From Picosynechococcus sp. PCC 7117 (GTDB lineage: Bacteria > Cyanobacteriota > Cyanobacteriia > Cyanobacteriales > MRBY01), in NCBI RefSeq assembly GCF_001693275.1, contig NZ_CP016477.1:124001-188000 (forward strand): DNA of 64,000 bases. The letters run 5' to 3'. This document shows positions 8,427 to 17,243 of this stretch, one piece after another (position 1 is the stretch's first letter; each line of letters starts with the position of its first letter). The position numbers and the translations under genes are program-made. The notes below the pieces were generated by a model. That model saw nothing but the letters and a program-made list of their open reading frames with translations. It was not told where the DNA came from and did not search any database.

Positions 8427-9788
8427 ATGAAACTCCCCATTATTGCCGTGATCGGTCGTCCCAACGTGGGCAAATCTACCCTCGTCAACCGCATTGCTGG
8501 CGATCAACAGGCGATCGTCCATGACCAGCCCGGCATTACCCGCGATCGCACCTATCGGCCTGGTTTTTGGCAAGACCGCAATTTTCAGATTGTCGATACG
8601 GGCGGGATTGTTTTCGATGACCACGAAGAATTTTTACCTTTAATCCGCGAACAAGCGGCGATTGCCCTTGCCGAAGCAGCCGTGGCCCTTTTTGTGGTGG
8701 ATGGCCAAGCCGGATTAAATGCCGCCGACCAAGAAATTGCCGACTGGTTGCGCCAACAAAATGTCCCTGTTGTCCTGGCCGTGAACAAATGCGAATCCCT
8801 CGAACAGGGCTATACCCAAGCAGCTGAATTTTGGGAGCTGGGCATGGAAGAACCTTTCCCCATCTCGGCGATCCATGGCAGTGGCACCGGCGATCTTTTA
8901 GACAAAGTGATCGAATACCTCCCCACGATCACCGATGTCGAAGAAGATACCACCATTAACGTCGCGATCATTGGCCGCCCCAACGTCGGTAAATCGAGTC
9001 TGCTCAATGCCCTCACCGGAGAACAACGGGCGATCGTCAGTCCGATTTCTGGGACGACTCGCGATGCCATTGACACAATCATCGAACGCAACGGCCAACA
9101 ATATCGTCTCATTGATACCGCTGGCATCCGCCGGAAAAAAAACGTGGATTATGGGGCCGAATTTTTTAGCATTAACCGTGCCTTTAAAGCGATTCGTCGG
9201 GCGGATGTAGTACTTTTTGTGATTGATGTTTTAGATGGGGTGACCGAACAGGATCTCAAACTAGCGGGTCGGATCATTGACGAAGGCCGGGCGGTGATCA
9301 TCGTTGCCAACAAGTGGGATGCTGTCGAGAAGGATACCTACACAATCAACCAATACCGCAAAGAGTTGCAAGCGCGTCTATTTTTCATGGAATGGGCCGA
9401 AATGCTCTTCATTAGCGCCCAGACTGGTCAGCGGGTGAATAAAATCCTGGATTTAGTTGATCAAGCCGCCGAATCTCACCGTCGCCGCGTTTCTACCGCC
9501 GTGATTAATGAGGTGATCCAAGAAGCGGTTTCCTGGCATTCTCCCCCCACCAGTCGCCAAGGAAAACAGGGCCGGATTTACTATGGCACCCAGGTGCGCA
9601 GTCAGCCGCCGACAATTTCTCTGTTTGTTAATGACCCCAAACGGTTTAACGATAGCTACCGCCGCTATATCGAGAAGCAATTTCGTCAGGATCTCGGTTT
9701 TGCGGGCACGCCGATCCGTTTGGTTTGGCGCGGTAAACGGGTGCGGGATGCAGAACGGGGCACCCCCAACCGAGCCACAAAGGTTTAG
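8427..9788 (+). CDS. der: ribosome-associated GTPase Der (EngA)
   Basis: Essential double-GTPase for 50S ribosomal subunit maturation. Two G domains in tandem: GRPNVGKST (G1, about 10-18) with DTGG and NKCE, then GRPNVGKSS (about 183) with [14 protein letters not shown] and NKWD. A C-terminal KH-like domain follows ([18 protein letters not shown], then [16 protein letters not shown]). Length 453 aa is standard. ATG at 8427. Confidence 0.97.
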
Positions 9789-9835
9789 CGCAGACGATAC
9801 ACTGAAGGGCATCTTTGTCTGGGACACTAGGCGCT

Positions 9836-11065
9836 ATGTCTTCTGAAAAAATGTCGTCATCGTCACCCCCCTATGATCTGATCGTGGTAGGGGCCACTGG
9901 TTTTGTGGGCCAAATTATTTGCCGCTATCTTTGTGACCATGCCGAACGTGAATCGTTTACTTGGGCGATCGCCGGCCGTTCAGCCGAAAAATTAGCCCAA
10001 CTCAAGCACTCCTTGGGCATCCCAGGGGAGACCTTAGCAACCTTTGTTGTTGATGTGTTTGATCAAGGGACAGTGACGGCCCTCTGCGAGCAAACGAAGG
10101 TGATCCTCACAACGGTCGGCCCCTACAGTCTTTATGGAGAAACCTTGCTCCGGGCCTGTGCCACAACGGGAACTGATTATTGCGATCTGACCGGGGAAGT
10201 CCAGTGGGTCAAAAAGATGGTGACTAAATATGAGGTGATCGCCCAACAATCGGGGGCGCGGATCGTTCATTGTTGCGGCTTTGATTCGGTGCCGTCTGAC
10301 CTTGGGGTGTATTTTTTGCAACAGCGGGCTTTAGAACAATTCAGAAAACCCTGTCGCCAAATTAAGATGCGCGTTAAGGCGGCCCAGGGAGGCATTTCTG
10401 GGGGGACGGCGGCCAGTGGCGTGAATCTGATCAAAGAGGCGATCGCCGACCCAGAGATCAAAGCGCTGTTGGCTAATCCCTATGCCCTCTGCCCCAAAGC
10501 CCCCAATCCCCAGCACCCAGCTCCCCTAATCCCGGTACAAATCGACCACACTTTCGGCGAATGGGTGACGCCCTTTATTATGGCAGCGGTGAATACCCCC
10601 ATCGTGCTACGCTCCAATGCCCTACAAAATTGGGCCTATGGAGAGCAGTTCCAGTACGACGAAGGGCTGCTTACGGGGATCAGTGTTGGAGGTTGGTTGA
10701 AAGCCCAGGGTCTAAGCCTATTACTTAAAATCCTGGGAGGAACTGCGGCGATCGCCCCTGGCATCCTCGAAAAAATTGTCCCGGCCCCCGGCGAAGGGCC
10801 TTCCCCCAGCCAACAGCAAGCCGGATTTTATGATCTACGCTTTTGGGGCATTACTACTTCGGGTGAAGCTCTTATGGCAAAAGTCACTGGCGATCGCGAT
10901 CCGGGCTATGGTTCCACCGCAAAAATTATCGCCCAAGCGGGACTCTGTCTAGCCAAAGATCATTTATCCCGATCCGGTGGCTTCTGGACGCCAGCCACAG
11001 CCATGGGTGAACATCTTATCGATCGCCTTATCGCTTACAGTGGCTTAACCTTCAGCATCCTTTGA
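9836..11065 (+). CDS. saccharopine dehydrogenase-like / trans-acting enoyl reductase family protein
   Basis: NAD(P)-binding Rossmann protein. YDLIVVGATGFVGQIICRYL gives the GxTGFVG dinucleotide motif, and TTVGPYSLYGETLLRACA plus YCDLTGEVQWV are hallmarks of the saccharopine-dehydrogenase-like family that includes mycobacterial trans-acting enoyl reductases and human SCCPDH. RIVHCCGFDSVPSDLG is another family block. The true substrate is unknown; a lipid-related role is possible by family only. ATG at 9836 is chosen over an in-frame TTG at 9815; a second Met follows four codons later. A bidirectional terminator separates it from the convergent transporter gene. Confidence 0.82.
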   Translation: MSSEKMSSSSPPYDLIVVGATGFVGQIICRYLCDHAERESFTWAIAGRSAEKLAQLKHSLGIPGETLATFVVDVFDQGTVTALCEQTKVILTTVGPYSLYGETLLRACATTGTDYCDLTGEVQWVKKMVTKYEVIAQQSGARIVHCCGFDSVPSDLGVYFLQQRALEQFRKPCRQIKMRVKAAQGGISGGTAASGVNLIKEAIADPEIKALLANPYALCPKAPNPQHPAPLIPVQIDHTFGEWVTPFIMAAVNTPIVLRSNALQNWAYGEQFQYDEGLLTGISVGGWLKAQGLSLLLKILGGTAAIAPGILEKIVPAPGEGPSPSQQQAGFYDLRFWGITTSGEALMAKVTGDRDPGYGSTAKIIAQAGLCLAKDHLSRSGGFWTPATAMGEHLIDRLIAYSGLTFSIL

Positions 11066-11095
11066 GTTGATCTTGGCCCTCACGATTCAAAACAT

Positions 11096-11129
11096 AGAAA
11101 AGGAGCGACCTGAGTCACTCCCTTTATTT
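11096..11129. terminator. bidirectional terminator between convergent genes
   Basis: Imperfect hairpin GGAGCGAC-CTGA-GTCACTCC (11102-11121) flanked by an A-rich tract on the left and a T-rich tract on the right, so it can act for both converging genes. Confidence 0.7.
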
Positions 11130-11175
11130 CCCTAATTATTTTTATTTTGGCAATCGGTGGATTAAGCCCGATTTC

Positions 11176-12018
11176 CTAGCGCAGCACAGGATTTTTCATG
11201 GATTCTTCCATCGCCATTTGAGGAAGTCCTTGGGATTTCGTGTAGTGGGTCGAGTACAGCAGCGCACCGATGAAGATACCACCACCAATGATGTTACCAA
11301 TCGTCACAGGCAGGAAATCCCAGAAGACCATATCCATACCAGAGATCGGCGCACCGAGAACCATGCCAGTCAAGATAAAGAACATATTGACCACGATGTG
11401 CTCCAGGCCGAGGGTGACGAACGCGAAGATCGGGAACCAGCAGCCCATAAATTTACCTGGGACGGACTTACTCACCATGCCCATCATCACAGCCAAACAA
11501 ACTAGGAAGTTACAGAAAATACCACGGACAATGAAGAGGAAGAAACCATTGGTGCCCATTTCTTTCACTGCCACGGTCTTGGAGAGGGCGATTTCGATGA
11601 TTTTTTCACCCACGGGGCTGGGGTCAGCAGTTCCTCCATTGGTAAGGGAGAACCCCATCAACAGGGCCACAAACAAACAACCTAAAAAATTACCCAGATA
11701 AACCCAAAGCCAATTATTAATAACTCTGCCAAACCTCACTCGTCTCGCCAACATTGCCGATGTCATCAGCGCAAAGTTGCCAGTGACCAGTTCCATCCCA
11801 AAGAGCACGATGGAGGCAAATCCCCAAGGGAAGAGAAGTGCTCCGAGGAATGGCAGACCACTTTGTACGGCGACGGTAACAGCGAGGGTAGTGGCAACGC
11901 CAAGAGCCAGACCAGAGTAGAAGCCACGGATGAGCAGATCTTTGACGGAAAGACGTGCTTTTGTTTCGCCTGCTTTGATACTGGCATCTACTAGTTCTTT
12001 GGGGATTACGTAGTCCAT
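11176..12018 (-). CDS. formate/nitrite transporter family protein (FocA/NirC type)
   Basis: 280-aa pentameric channel-type transporter with six hydrophobic helices. Family marks: PKELVDASIKAGETKA at the N-terminus, the Omega-loop region PFLGALLFPWGFASIVLFGMELVTGNF, and GLEHIVVNMFF with the conserved central-pore His and Asn. The family moves formate, nitrite or related small anions through the inner membrane. In a cyanobacterium nitrite is plausible, but no nitrate-assimilation gene is adjacent. ATG at 12018 with upstream TAGGAGAA. It is preceded by a 615-bp AT-rich region that must hold its promoter. Confidence 0.88.
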   Translation of the reverse strand: MDYVIPKELVDASIKAGETKARLSVKDLLIRGFYSGLALGVATTLAVTVAVQSGLPFLGALLFPWGFASIVLFGMELVTGNFALMTSAMLARRVRFGRVINNWLWVYLGNFLGCLFVALLMGFSLTNGGTADPSPVGEKIIEIALSKTVAVKEMGTNGFFLFIVRGIFCNFLVCLAVMMGMVSKSVPGKFMGCWFPIFAFVTLGLEHIVVNMFFILTGMVLGAPISGMDMVFWDFLPVTIGNIIGGGIFIGALLYSTHYTKSQGLPQMAMEESMKNPVLR

Positions 12019-12633
12019 TATTTTCTCCTAATTTAAAACCGATGGGGAAACAAAAGGGTTATTGGTTTTTCTAAAGTCAATGCGCTTTGAGATTAACTTT
12101 TGAACCACAGATAAATTGTTCATGAAGAACTTAATTTTGCTTTTTCGGAATTTAATTCCAAAAGTTTAGCTCTGGATTTTTATTCTGCTGTGATATTCAG
12201 CCAAGAAAATTTCTTGATCTAAGTCAAAGCTAAGCACCACAATATTCTTGAGGAATTCTCCCGAAGAAAAATACTTTTAAATAAAATCAGTCTCCAATCA
12301 CAATTGAAGCTTTATTTTCTGACTAACTGCAAAAAATATAGAGGATTCAAATTGTTTAGAAGAAAGTAATCTTCAGTTGGTTTTGCCAAGAAAATAATAA
12401 TGCTTGGCAAAGTAGAGAACGAGCTACAAAAATCTTTTTAAAAGAGATTTTGCGCGTTTAATAGGTCATAAGTTAAACAAGGAAACCCTGAAAATGTGTA
12501 ACCAAAGCTACGATTTTTGAGGGCACTTGAGTTCTATGCATGAATTGAATTACGTTTTTACATGAAAAACACCCAGGCAAGAATGATCGCGGCCATGGGT
12601 GTGTTGCAATGGGGTTGTTAGGGCTGACTCGGG
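12019..12633. other. 615-bp AT-rich intergenic region with inverted repeats
   Basis: No gene-like frame was found. Content: the promoter region of the transporter gene on its left, an interrupted palindrome GGAATTTAATTCC at 12147-12159, a perfect 9-bp inverted repeat TTTGCCAAG/CTTGGCAAA at 12382-12390 and 12403-12411, and the terminator of trmH at the right edge. HIP1 sites are absent until its right end. It may hide a small RNA or an operator; neither is proven. Confidence 0.6.
12565..12605 (-). terminator. terminator of trmH
   Basis: Read on the minus strand, ACACCCA and TGGGTGT arms (12569-12575 and 12596-12602) close a long loop, followed by a T run (complement of 12565-12569). Lies 28 bp after the trmH stop. 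Confidence 0.65.
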
Positions 12634-13293
12634 TCAGGTTGGAATGATTTGACCTTCTGAATCTAGCGGGGGATAGGGTAATTGGCGATCGCGGTAATGG
12701 GCGACAAGTTCAGGGTAGCCCCACTCAAAGACCTTCTGACGGTAGAACTCTGGATCTAGGCGCGGTTGGTCATAAAATCCAGCCTGGAGGCGTTGGCGTT
12801 GTGCCTCAAAGAGAATCACCGCTGCGGCCACGGAAACATTAAGGGACTGCACCATCCCTAACATCGGAATGATAATGTGACCATCTACAAGCTCTGCGGC
12901 TGTGTCGCTGACCCCCCACCGTTCGGCCCCCATCAAAATTGCTGTGGGTTGCGTATAGTCAATGGTGCGATAATCAACGGCGCGATCGCTTAAATGGGCC
13001 GCATAGATTTTAAAGTTTTGCTGGTGGAGCTGATCGATGGCTACGGTAACGTCAGGGTGACGATTTAAATCAACCCATTTCTCACTGCCTTGGGCCACCT
13101 GGGAGTAAGTATCGAGGACATCACCATCTGCGACCTGATTCATTGCATGGACAGCCATCACCCCCACCGCATCACAGGTACGAATAATCGCGGAAATATT
13201 GTGGGGTTTGTGGACATCCTCCATGAGGACAGTGAGGTCAGGTTGACGACGGTCTAAGGTTTGGCAAATGCGTTGATATCTTCTCGACAGCAC
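12634..13293 (-). CDS. trmH: tRNA (guanosine(18)-2'-O)-methyltransferase TrmH
   Basis: SpoU-family (SPOUT fold, trefoil knot) methyltransferase that uses S-adenosylmethionine to methylate G18 in the tRNA D-loop. The 219-aa protein has all three SPOUT motifs: motif 1 VHKPHNISAIIRTCDAVGV, motif 2 ILMGAERWGVSD and motif 3 IPMLGMVQSLNVSVAAAVIL. The C-terminal extension YRQKVFEWGYPELVAHYR is typical for TrmH. The start is a GTG at 13293; there is no in-frame ATG nearby upstream. Confidence 0.92.
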   Translation of the reverse strand: MLSRRYQRICQTLDRRQPDLTVLMEDVHKPHNISAIIRTCDAVGVMAVHAMNQVADGDVLDTYSQVAQGSEKWVDLNRHPDVTVAIDQLHQQNFKIYAAHLSDRAVDYRTIDYTQPTAILMGAERWGVSDTAAELVDGHIIIPMLGMVQSLNVSVAAAVILFEAQRQRLQAGFYDQPRLDPEFYRQKVFEWGYPELVAHYRDRQLPYPPLDSEGQIIPT

Positions 13294-13330
13294 AATCTTA
13301 TTTTTTAGCTAACAGCACAGGATCCAGATT

Positions 13331-13717
13331 TTAGGTGATTTGGGAAAGATTGTCTTCCCAATTTTCCCCATCAAAAAATATAATCTCAAAGACATCTAAT
13401 AGATTTTCATCTAAACAGCGCAGATTCACATCGATACTATCGGGATGGGAGCGGGGTAGATAAAAAGAATGGACGCCACAACGCCGACAAAAAAGGTGGG
13501 TTGCTTGGTGGGTATTAAACTGGTAGGCCGTTAGCAGATCTTGTCCTTGGAGTAAATGGAAATCTGCCTGGGGGACAATGATATGGAGAAATCCTTTTTT
13601 ACGACAAATAGAACAGTTACAGTCAAGGGCTTGAAAGTTTCTCAAGGCGACTTGGAAGCGAACACCACCACAATGACAGCCACCACCATAACGTTTCGGT
13701 GTAGAAAAATTAGACAT
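13331..13717 (-). CDS. GFA family protein (Mss4-like, zinc-binding)
   Basis: 128-aa protein of the glutathione-dependent formaldehyde-activating (GFA)/CENP-V family. Zinc ligands are visible in CHCGGVRF, CNCSICRKKG and LFCRRCGVHSF. The family includes S-(hydroxymethyl)glutathione synthase-like proteins, but most members have unknown substrates. ATG at 13717 is chosen because the longer open frame would overlap the preceding Rrf2 gene. Only 10 bp separate the two, so they are almost certainly co-transcribed and the regulator may control this gene. Confidence 0.85.
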   Translation of the reverse strand: MSNFSTPKRYGGGCHCGGVRFQVALRNFQALDCNCSICRKKGFLHIIVPQADFHLLQGQDLLTAYQFNTHQATHLFCRRCGVHSFYLPRSHPDSIDVNLRCLDENLLDVFEIIFFDGENWEDNLSQIT

Positions 13718-13727
13718 TGTAAAAACT

Positions 13728-14171
13728 TCAAATAACAAAACTTGTGGCTTCTCCCTGGGCTGCTTTCCAACTGCGGGCGTCGTAATACAAATCAGCAAGG
13801 GTAATGTTATAAAGGGCTTCTTGGAGTTTTTGGTGGAGCCGCTGCCAGAGACTAAAGGTAACCCAATCTTCGGCTTGGTCGGGGTGGGGTTCATGGTGGG
13901 GGAGCGGTTCAATGGTTTCACCGATGGCCTGGAGAATTTGACCTAGGGAAATATCTTCGGGTTTCGATAGTAATTGATATCCCCCTTGGGCACCACGGAC
14001 TGAACGAAGAATTCCGGCTCGACGCATCTCAATCAACAGCTTCTCAAGGTATGGGGCAGGGAGGTTTTGGCGTTTGGCGATCGCCTTTACGGAGGTGGGG
14101 CCATAACCGGGTTGCAAACTAATATCGAGTAAAGCTTTAACACTGTAATGACCTCTGGTGGTTAGCTTCAT
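13728..14171 (-). CDS. Rrf2 family transcriptional regulator lacking cysteines
   Basis: 147-aa winged-helix regulator starting MKLTTRGHYSVKALLDI, with the Rrf2 block PTSVKAIAKRQNLPAPYLEKLL, then LRSVRGAQGGYQLL and the dimerisation helix ISLGQILQAIGE. IscR-, NsrR- and RsrR-type members bind an Fe-S cluster. Here the region after the wing (EPLPHHEPHPDQAED) has His and acidic residues but the whole protein contains no Cys, so cluster ligation would have to be non-canonical or absent. First gene of a pair with the GFA protein; divergent from cyAbrB. Confidence 0.9.
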   Translation of the reverse strand: MKLTTRGHYSVKALLDISLQPGYGPTSVKAIAKRQNLPAPYLEKLLIEMRRAGILRSVRGAQGGYQLLSKPEDISLGQILQAIGETIEPLPHHEPHPDQAEDWVTFSLWQRLHQKLQEALYNITLADLYYDARSWKAAQGEATSFVI

Positions 14172-14387
14172 GGCTACCTTTTTTGAAAAAATTTTGGCAT
14201 GTTAGGAAAGAATGCGATTATTTTTGCCAAAAAAAATCGCCTTAACCTCTATTTTAAGAGAGAATAATGTAAGATAAACGTGAGAAACAGCTAATTTAAA
14301 AGTTTAAGGTGCGCAGCGAAGTAAAAAAAGAATTCGCAGGCTTCATCCCATAACTCTCATTTATCGTCATTCATTCGTAATAAGTAA

Positions 14388-14774
14388 ATGGCTACAAAGA
14401 AAAAGATTGAAACATTGACCGGTGATGCACTGCTCGCAAAAGTTAAGGAGCTTGAAAACCACAGTAAAGAAGAAAAAGCAAGAGCTTGCGGCTATTACAC
14501 GATCACCAAGAATGGGGTTGAACGTGTCAATATGATGAAGTTCTATAATGCTCTCATCGAAGCAGAAGGGGTGCAGTTAGATAGCAATACAAATGCCCAA
14601 GGTCGGGGTGGTCGTGCTGCCACCTATCGTATTAGTGTACAGTCCAATGGGAATCTTTTGATTGGGTCTGCCTACACTAAAAAAATGGGACTCCAGCCCG
14701 GTGATGAATTTGAAATTTCTTTAGGTCGCAAGCATATTCACCTCAAACAACTGGGTGCCGATGGTGATGATTAA
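14388..14774 (+). CDS. cyAbrB-type transcriptional regulator
   Basis: 128-aa AbrB-like DNA-binding protein of the cyanobacterial cyAbrB family. The family core is clear: KARACGYYTITKNGVERVNMM near residues 35-55, then the C-terminal AbrB-type beta domain YRISVQSNGNLLIGSAYTKKMGLQPGDEFEISLGRKHIHL. In other cyanobacteria these proteins regulate nitrogen and carbon uptake genes, hydrogenase and redox balance. The N-terminus is lysine-rich. ATG at 14388 after a ~215-bp leader region shared with the divergent Rrf2 gene. Confidence 0.92.
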   Translation: MATKKKIETLTGDALLAKVKELENHSKEEKARACGYYTITKNGVERVNMMKFYNALIEAEGVQLDSNTNAQGRGGRAATYRISVQSNGNLLIGSAYTKKMGLQPGDEFEISLGRKHIHLKQLGADGDD

Positions 14775-14844
14775 ATTTTCCTAGGAATTAATCTGCACAA
14801 ATCGAGATAGCGATCGCCATGGTGGGGGTCGTTTTTTGTGGAAA

Positions 14845-15483
14845 TTACCATTGACTGGGGTGATGTTGCTGGATGCGCTGGCTAAGTTCCGGCCATTCTT
14901 GTTTTGCGAGCATCGCGGGGGGAAAGAGATCGCTCGAAAGGCCAACGGCGATCGCCCCGGCTTGGATCAAGTCTGGGCCATTGGTGAGGCTAACGCCCCC
15001 AGTGGGAATGAGAGGAATGTGGGGTAAAGGGGCTTGGAGACAACGGATAAAACTAGCGCCACCAACGGCTTTAATGGGAAATACCTTGACGCCGTCACTA
15101 CCCCAACGCCAGGCCTGGTAGATTTCGCTTGGGGTTAAGGCTCCCAGAACCATGGGAATATCCTGGTGATGGGCAATCTGGATTAACTCCCGGTCACTGT
15201 GGGGGCTGAAAGCGAAGGTAGCACCACAGGCGATCGCCTCTTTTAAATCTGTGGGCGTGAGGATCGTGCCCGTGCCGATGATTGCCTGGGGAAATTTTTC
15301 CCGCAGGGTCGCAATGATGTGGCCAGCTTGGTCACTATTCCAGGTGATTTCAATGAGCTTTAATCCCCCGTTAATCGCGGTTTCAGCCATTTTTATTCCC
15401 AGTTGCCAATTCGTGGTTCGAATAACGGCGATCGCCCGGTGTTCTCGGAGTTGTGCAAACCAGCGTTGTTGGAGGGGGGTCAT
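14845..15483 (-). CDS. KDPG/KHG aldolase family protein (Eda-like)
   Basis: Class I aldolase of the 2-keto-3-deoxy-6-phosphogluconate/4-hydroxy-2-oxoglutarate family (212 aa, TIM barrel). Visible: catalytic Glu in LIEITWNS, GTGTI (Thr), the Schiff-base Lys in VKVFPIKAVGG, and the phosphate-binding PTGGVS. The Arg that follows the Glu by four positions in E. coli Eda is Asn here. It would yield pyruvate plus an aldehyde. ATG at 15483 overlaps the stop of the upstream MerR gene by four bases (ATGA), which indicates translational coupling; the longer frame to 15540 is not needed. Confidence 0.82.
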   Translation of the reverse strand: MTPLQQRWFAQLREHRAIAVIRTTNWQLGIKMAETAINGGLKLIEITWNSDQAGHIIATLREKFPQAIIGTGTILTPTDLKEAIACGATFAFSPHSDRELIQIAHHQDIPMVLGALTPSEIYQAWRWGSDGVKVFPIKAVGGASFIRCLQAPLPHIPLIPTGGVSLTNGPDLIQAGAIAVGLSSDLFPPAMLAKQEWPELSQRIQQHHPSQW

Positions 15484-15896
15484 TGCAAATTTGGACAAAT
15501 GGTCGATGGGGGCTGGGGCTGATCGGAAAAATCTTGCCAACCAGACAGAATACCCTGTAATTCCCCCTTTAGGATCGTCAGGGCGGCCATTTGCTGATTA
15601 ATTTCTTGGAGTTGCGCTTCTAATAACTCCCTAATTACCCCACAGGGCAATGTTCCTTGGTCGCGCACTGATAGGATCTTGCCAATGTCTTCGAGGCTTA
15701 AACCGAGGGACTGGGCCCGTTTAATAAATGCCAACCGAGCAAAGACCGCCGCCGAAAAAAGTCGATAACCCTTTGGCGATCGCCCCATCACTGTGGTCAA
15801 CAACCCCAGATCCGCATAGTAGCGAATCGTTTTTACCGGTAAACCACTCTGTTGGGCCACTGTCCCAATTTTGAGACCATAATCTGCCGTTGCCAT
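15480..15896 (-). CDS. MerR family transcriptional regulator, probably metal- or redox-responsive
   Basis: 138-aa MerR protein. The N-terminal winged HTH reads KIGTVAQQSGLPVKTIRYYADLGLL, followed by KGYRLFSAAVFARLAFIKRAQSLGLSLEDIGKIL and a coiled-coil dimerisation helix. Effector-region cysteines: one after the HTH/second domain (TLPCGVI) and one in the C-terminal tail (STICPNLQ). These are placed as in thiol/metal sensors such as ZntR or CueR, so a metal or redox signal is likely but unproven. Its start overlaps the stop of the membrane-protein gene (TAATG) and its stop overlaps the aldolase start. Confidence 0.88.
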   Translation of the reverse strand: MATADYGLKIGTVAQQSGLPVKTIRYYADLGLLTTVMGRSPKGYRLFSAAVFARLAFIKRAQSLGLSLEDIGKILSVRDQGTLPCGVIRELLEAQLQEINQQMAALTILKGELQGILSGWQDFSDQPQPPSTICPNLQ

Positions 15897-16180
15897 TAGC
15901 GTTGTCTTTCGTTCATCAACTGGGGCAGCGGCACATTTACTTCCGTGGGGGGTAAATAACGACGTGGTAAAACCCGATTGAGATCCCGTTGATCGCGGCG
16001 GATACGAGACCAGCGAATGGCGATCGCCCCTAATACAAATCCCAAACCGATGCTAAATAAACCCCAATGCTCATCGACACCCCCAATGACCACTTCGATT
16101 AAACCCATCACAATCAAGAAGCTAGACACTGGCTCCTTGCGATATAAACGCTTAACAGTTCGTCGATTGAAACGGGCCAT
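15896..16180 (-). CDS. conserved small membrane protein of unknown function
   Basis: 94 aa. A very basic N-terminus (MARFNRRTVKRLYRKEP) precedes two hydrophobic segments (SSFLIVMGLIEVVIGG and GLFSIGLGFVLGAIAIRW), then a basic/proline-rich soluble tail. No recognised family. Its stop and the MerR start share one base, so it heads a three-gene coupled unit with MerR and the aldolase. Divergent from the sugar permease gene. Confidence 0.75.
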   Translation of the reverse strand: MARFNRRTVKRLYRKEPVSSFLIVMGLIEVVIGGVDEHWGLFSIGLGFVLGAIAIRWSRIRRDQRDLNRVLPRRYLPPTEVNVPLPQLMNERQR

Positions 16181-16358
16181 AGAATTTTCCAGGGAAATTT
16201 TCCACAGGGGCTGAAAAATAATGAATAACGATTACCTTTAGCTTAACAAATTGGCGCTTCTCCTTGGTTCAGGAGCGGTCCCCAAATCACCGTCTATGTC
16301 GGGCAACCTTAGATTTTTGCCTTAAGATACATTTTGACTCTGCGCCCCGGTATTCCCC

Positions 16359-17237
16359 ATGAAACTTTCAACCAAGTTCCTGACGCCATATCTTTTTCTG
16401 CTACCGGCCCTTGCCATTTTGGGCCTAGCGGTAGCTCTCCCGGCCCTCCAAGCGTTTTACCTTAGTTTCACCGAGTACCAATACGACCTGACCCAAACGC
16501 CCCGTTGGATCGGCTTTAAAAATTTTGCCCTGCTGCTCCAGGACGATTTATTTTGGAAAACCTTGGGTAATACGGTGTTGTACCTGATTGGGGTCGTACC
16601 GATACTGGTGAGTTTTTCCTTAGCCTTGGCCATTTTGGTGAACCAGAGTCTCCGGGGGATTACTTGGTTTCGGGCGGCTTTTTATACCCCAGTGATCGTT
16701 TCTCTGGTGGTGGCGGGAATTGCCTGGCGCGCTCTGTATGCCTCCAATGGTTTTTTTAATCAACTTCTGAAGCAAGTCGGTTTAGGGGATGGGATTCCTT
16801 GGCTCACGGATCCCAAACTCGCCCTCTGGAGTGTGATGTTGGTGACCATTTGGAAAGGACTGGGCTATTACATGGTGATCTATCTGGCAGGATTGCAGGC
16901 GATTTCCCCGGAACTGTATGAAGCAGCTTCCCTAGATGGTTCGGACGGTTGGCGCAAACACCTAGACATTACGGTGCCCTTGATGCGTCCTTACATTTTG
17001 CTGGTGTCCGTGATTTCAGCGATTTCGGCGACGAAGGTTTTCGAGGAAATTTACGTGATGACCCAGGGAGGCCCCTTGAACGCTTCAAAAACGGTAGTCT
17101 ATTACCTCTATGAGCAGGCGTTTCAAAATTTAGAGATCAGCTATGCTTGCACCATTGGCCTAGTCTTGTTCCTGGTAATTTTTGTCCTCTCAATTTTTAA
17201 TCTTTATCTGTCTCGCCAAACCAACCAAGGCTTTTAG
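16359..17237 (+). CDS. sugar ABC transporter permease (MalF/UgpA/LacF type)
   Basis: 292-aa inner-membrane permease with six predicted helices of the carbohydrate uptake family 1. The cytoplasmic EAA loop is clear: YEAASLDGSDGWRKHLDITVPLMRP. The N-terminal PYLFLLPALAILGLAVALPALQAF and TQGGPLNASKTVVYYLYEQAF are typical of the MalF-like partner. In other genomes the second permease, binding protein and ATPase are usually linked; none is found here, so it is a scattered component. Substrate unknown (in cyanobacteria glucosylglycerol, sucrose or trehalose are possible). Confidence 0.9.
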   Translation: MKLSTKFLTPYLFLLPALAILGLAVALPALQAFYLSFTEYQYDLTQTPRWIGFKNFALLLQDDLFWKTLGNTVLYLIGVVPILVSFSLALAILVNQSLRGITWFRAAFYTPVIVSLVVAGIAWRALYASNGFFNQLLKQVGLGDGIPWLTDPKLALWSVMLVTIWKGLGYYMVIYLAGLQAISPELYEAASLDGSDGWRKHLDITVPLMRPYILLVSVISAISATKVFEEIYVMTQGGPLNASKTVVYYLYEQAFQNLEISYACTIGLVLFLVIFVLSIFNLYLSRQTNQGF

Positions 17238-17243
17238 CTTCCC

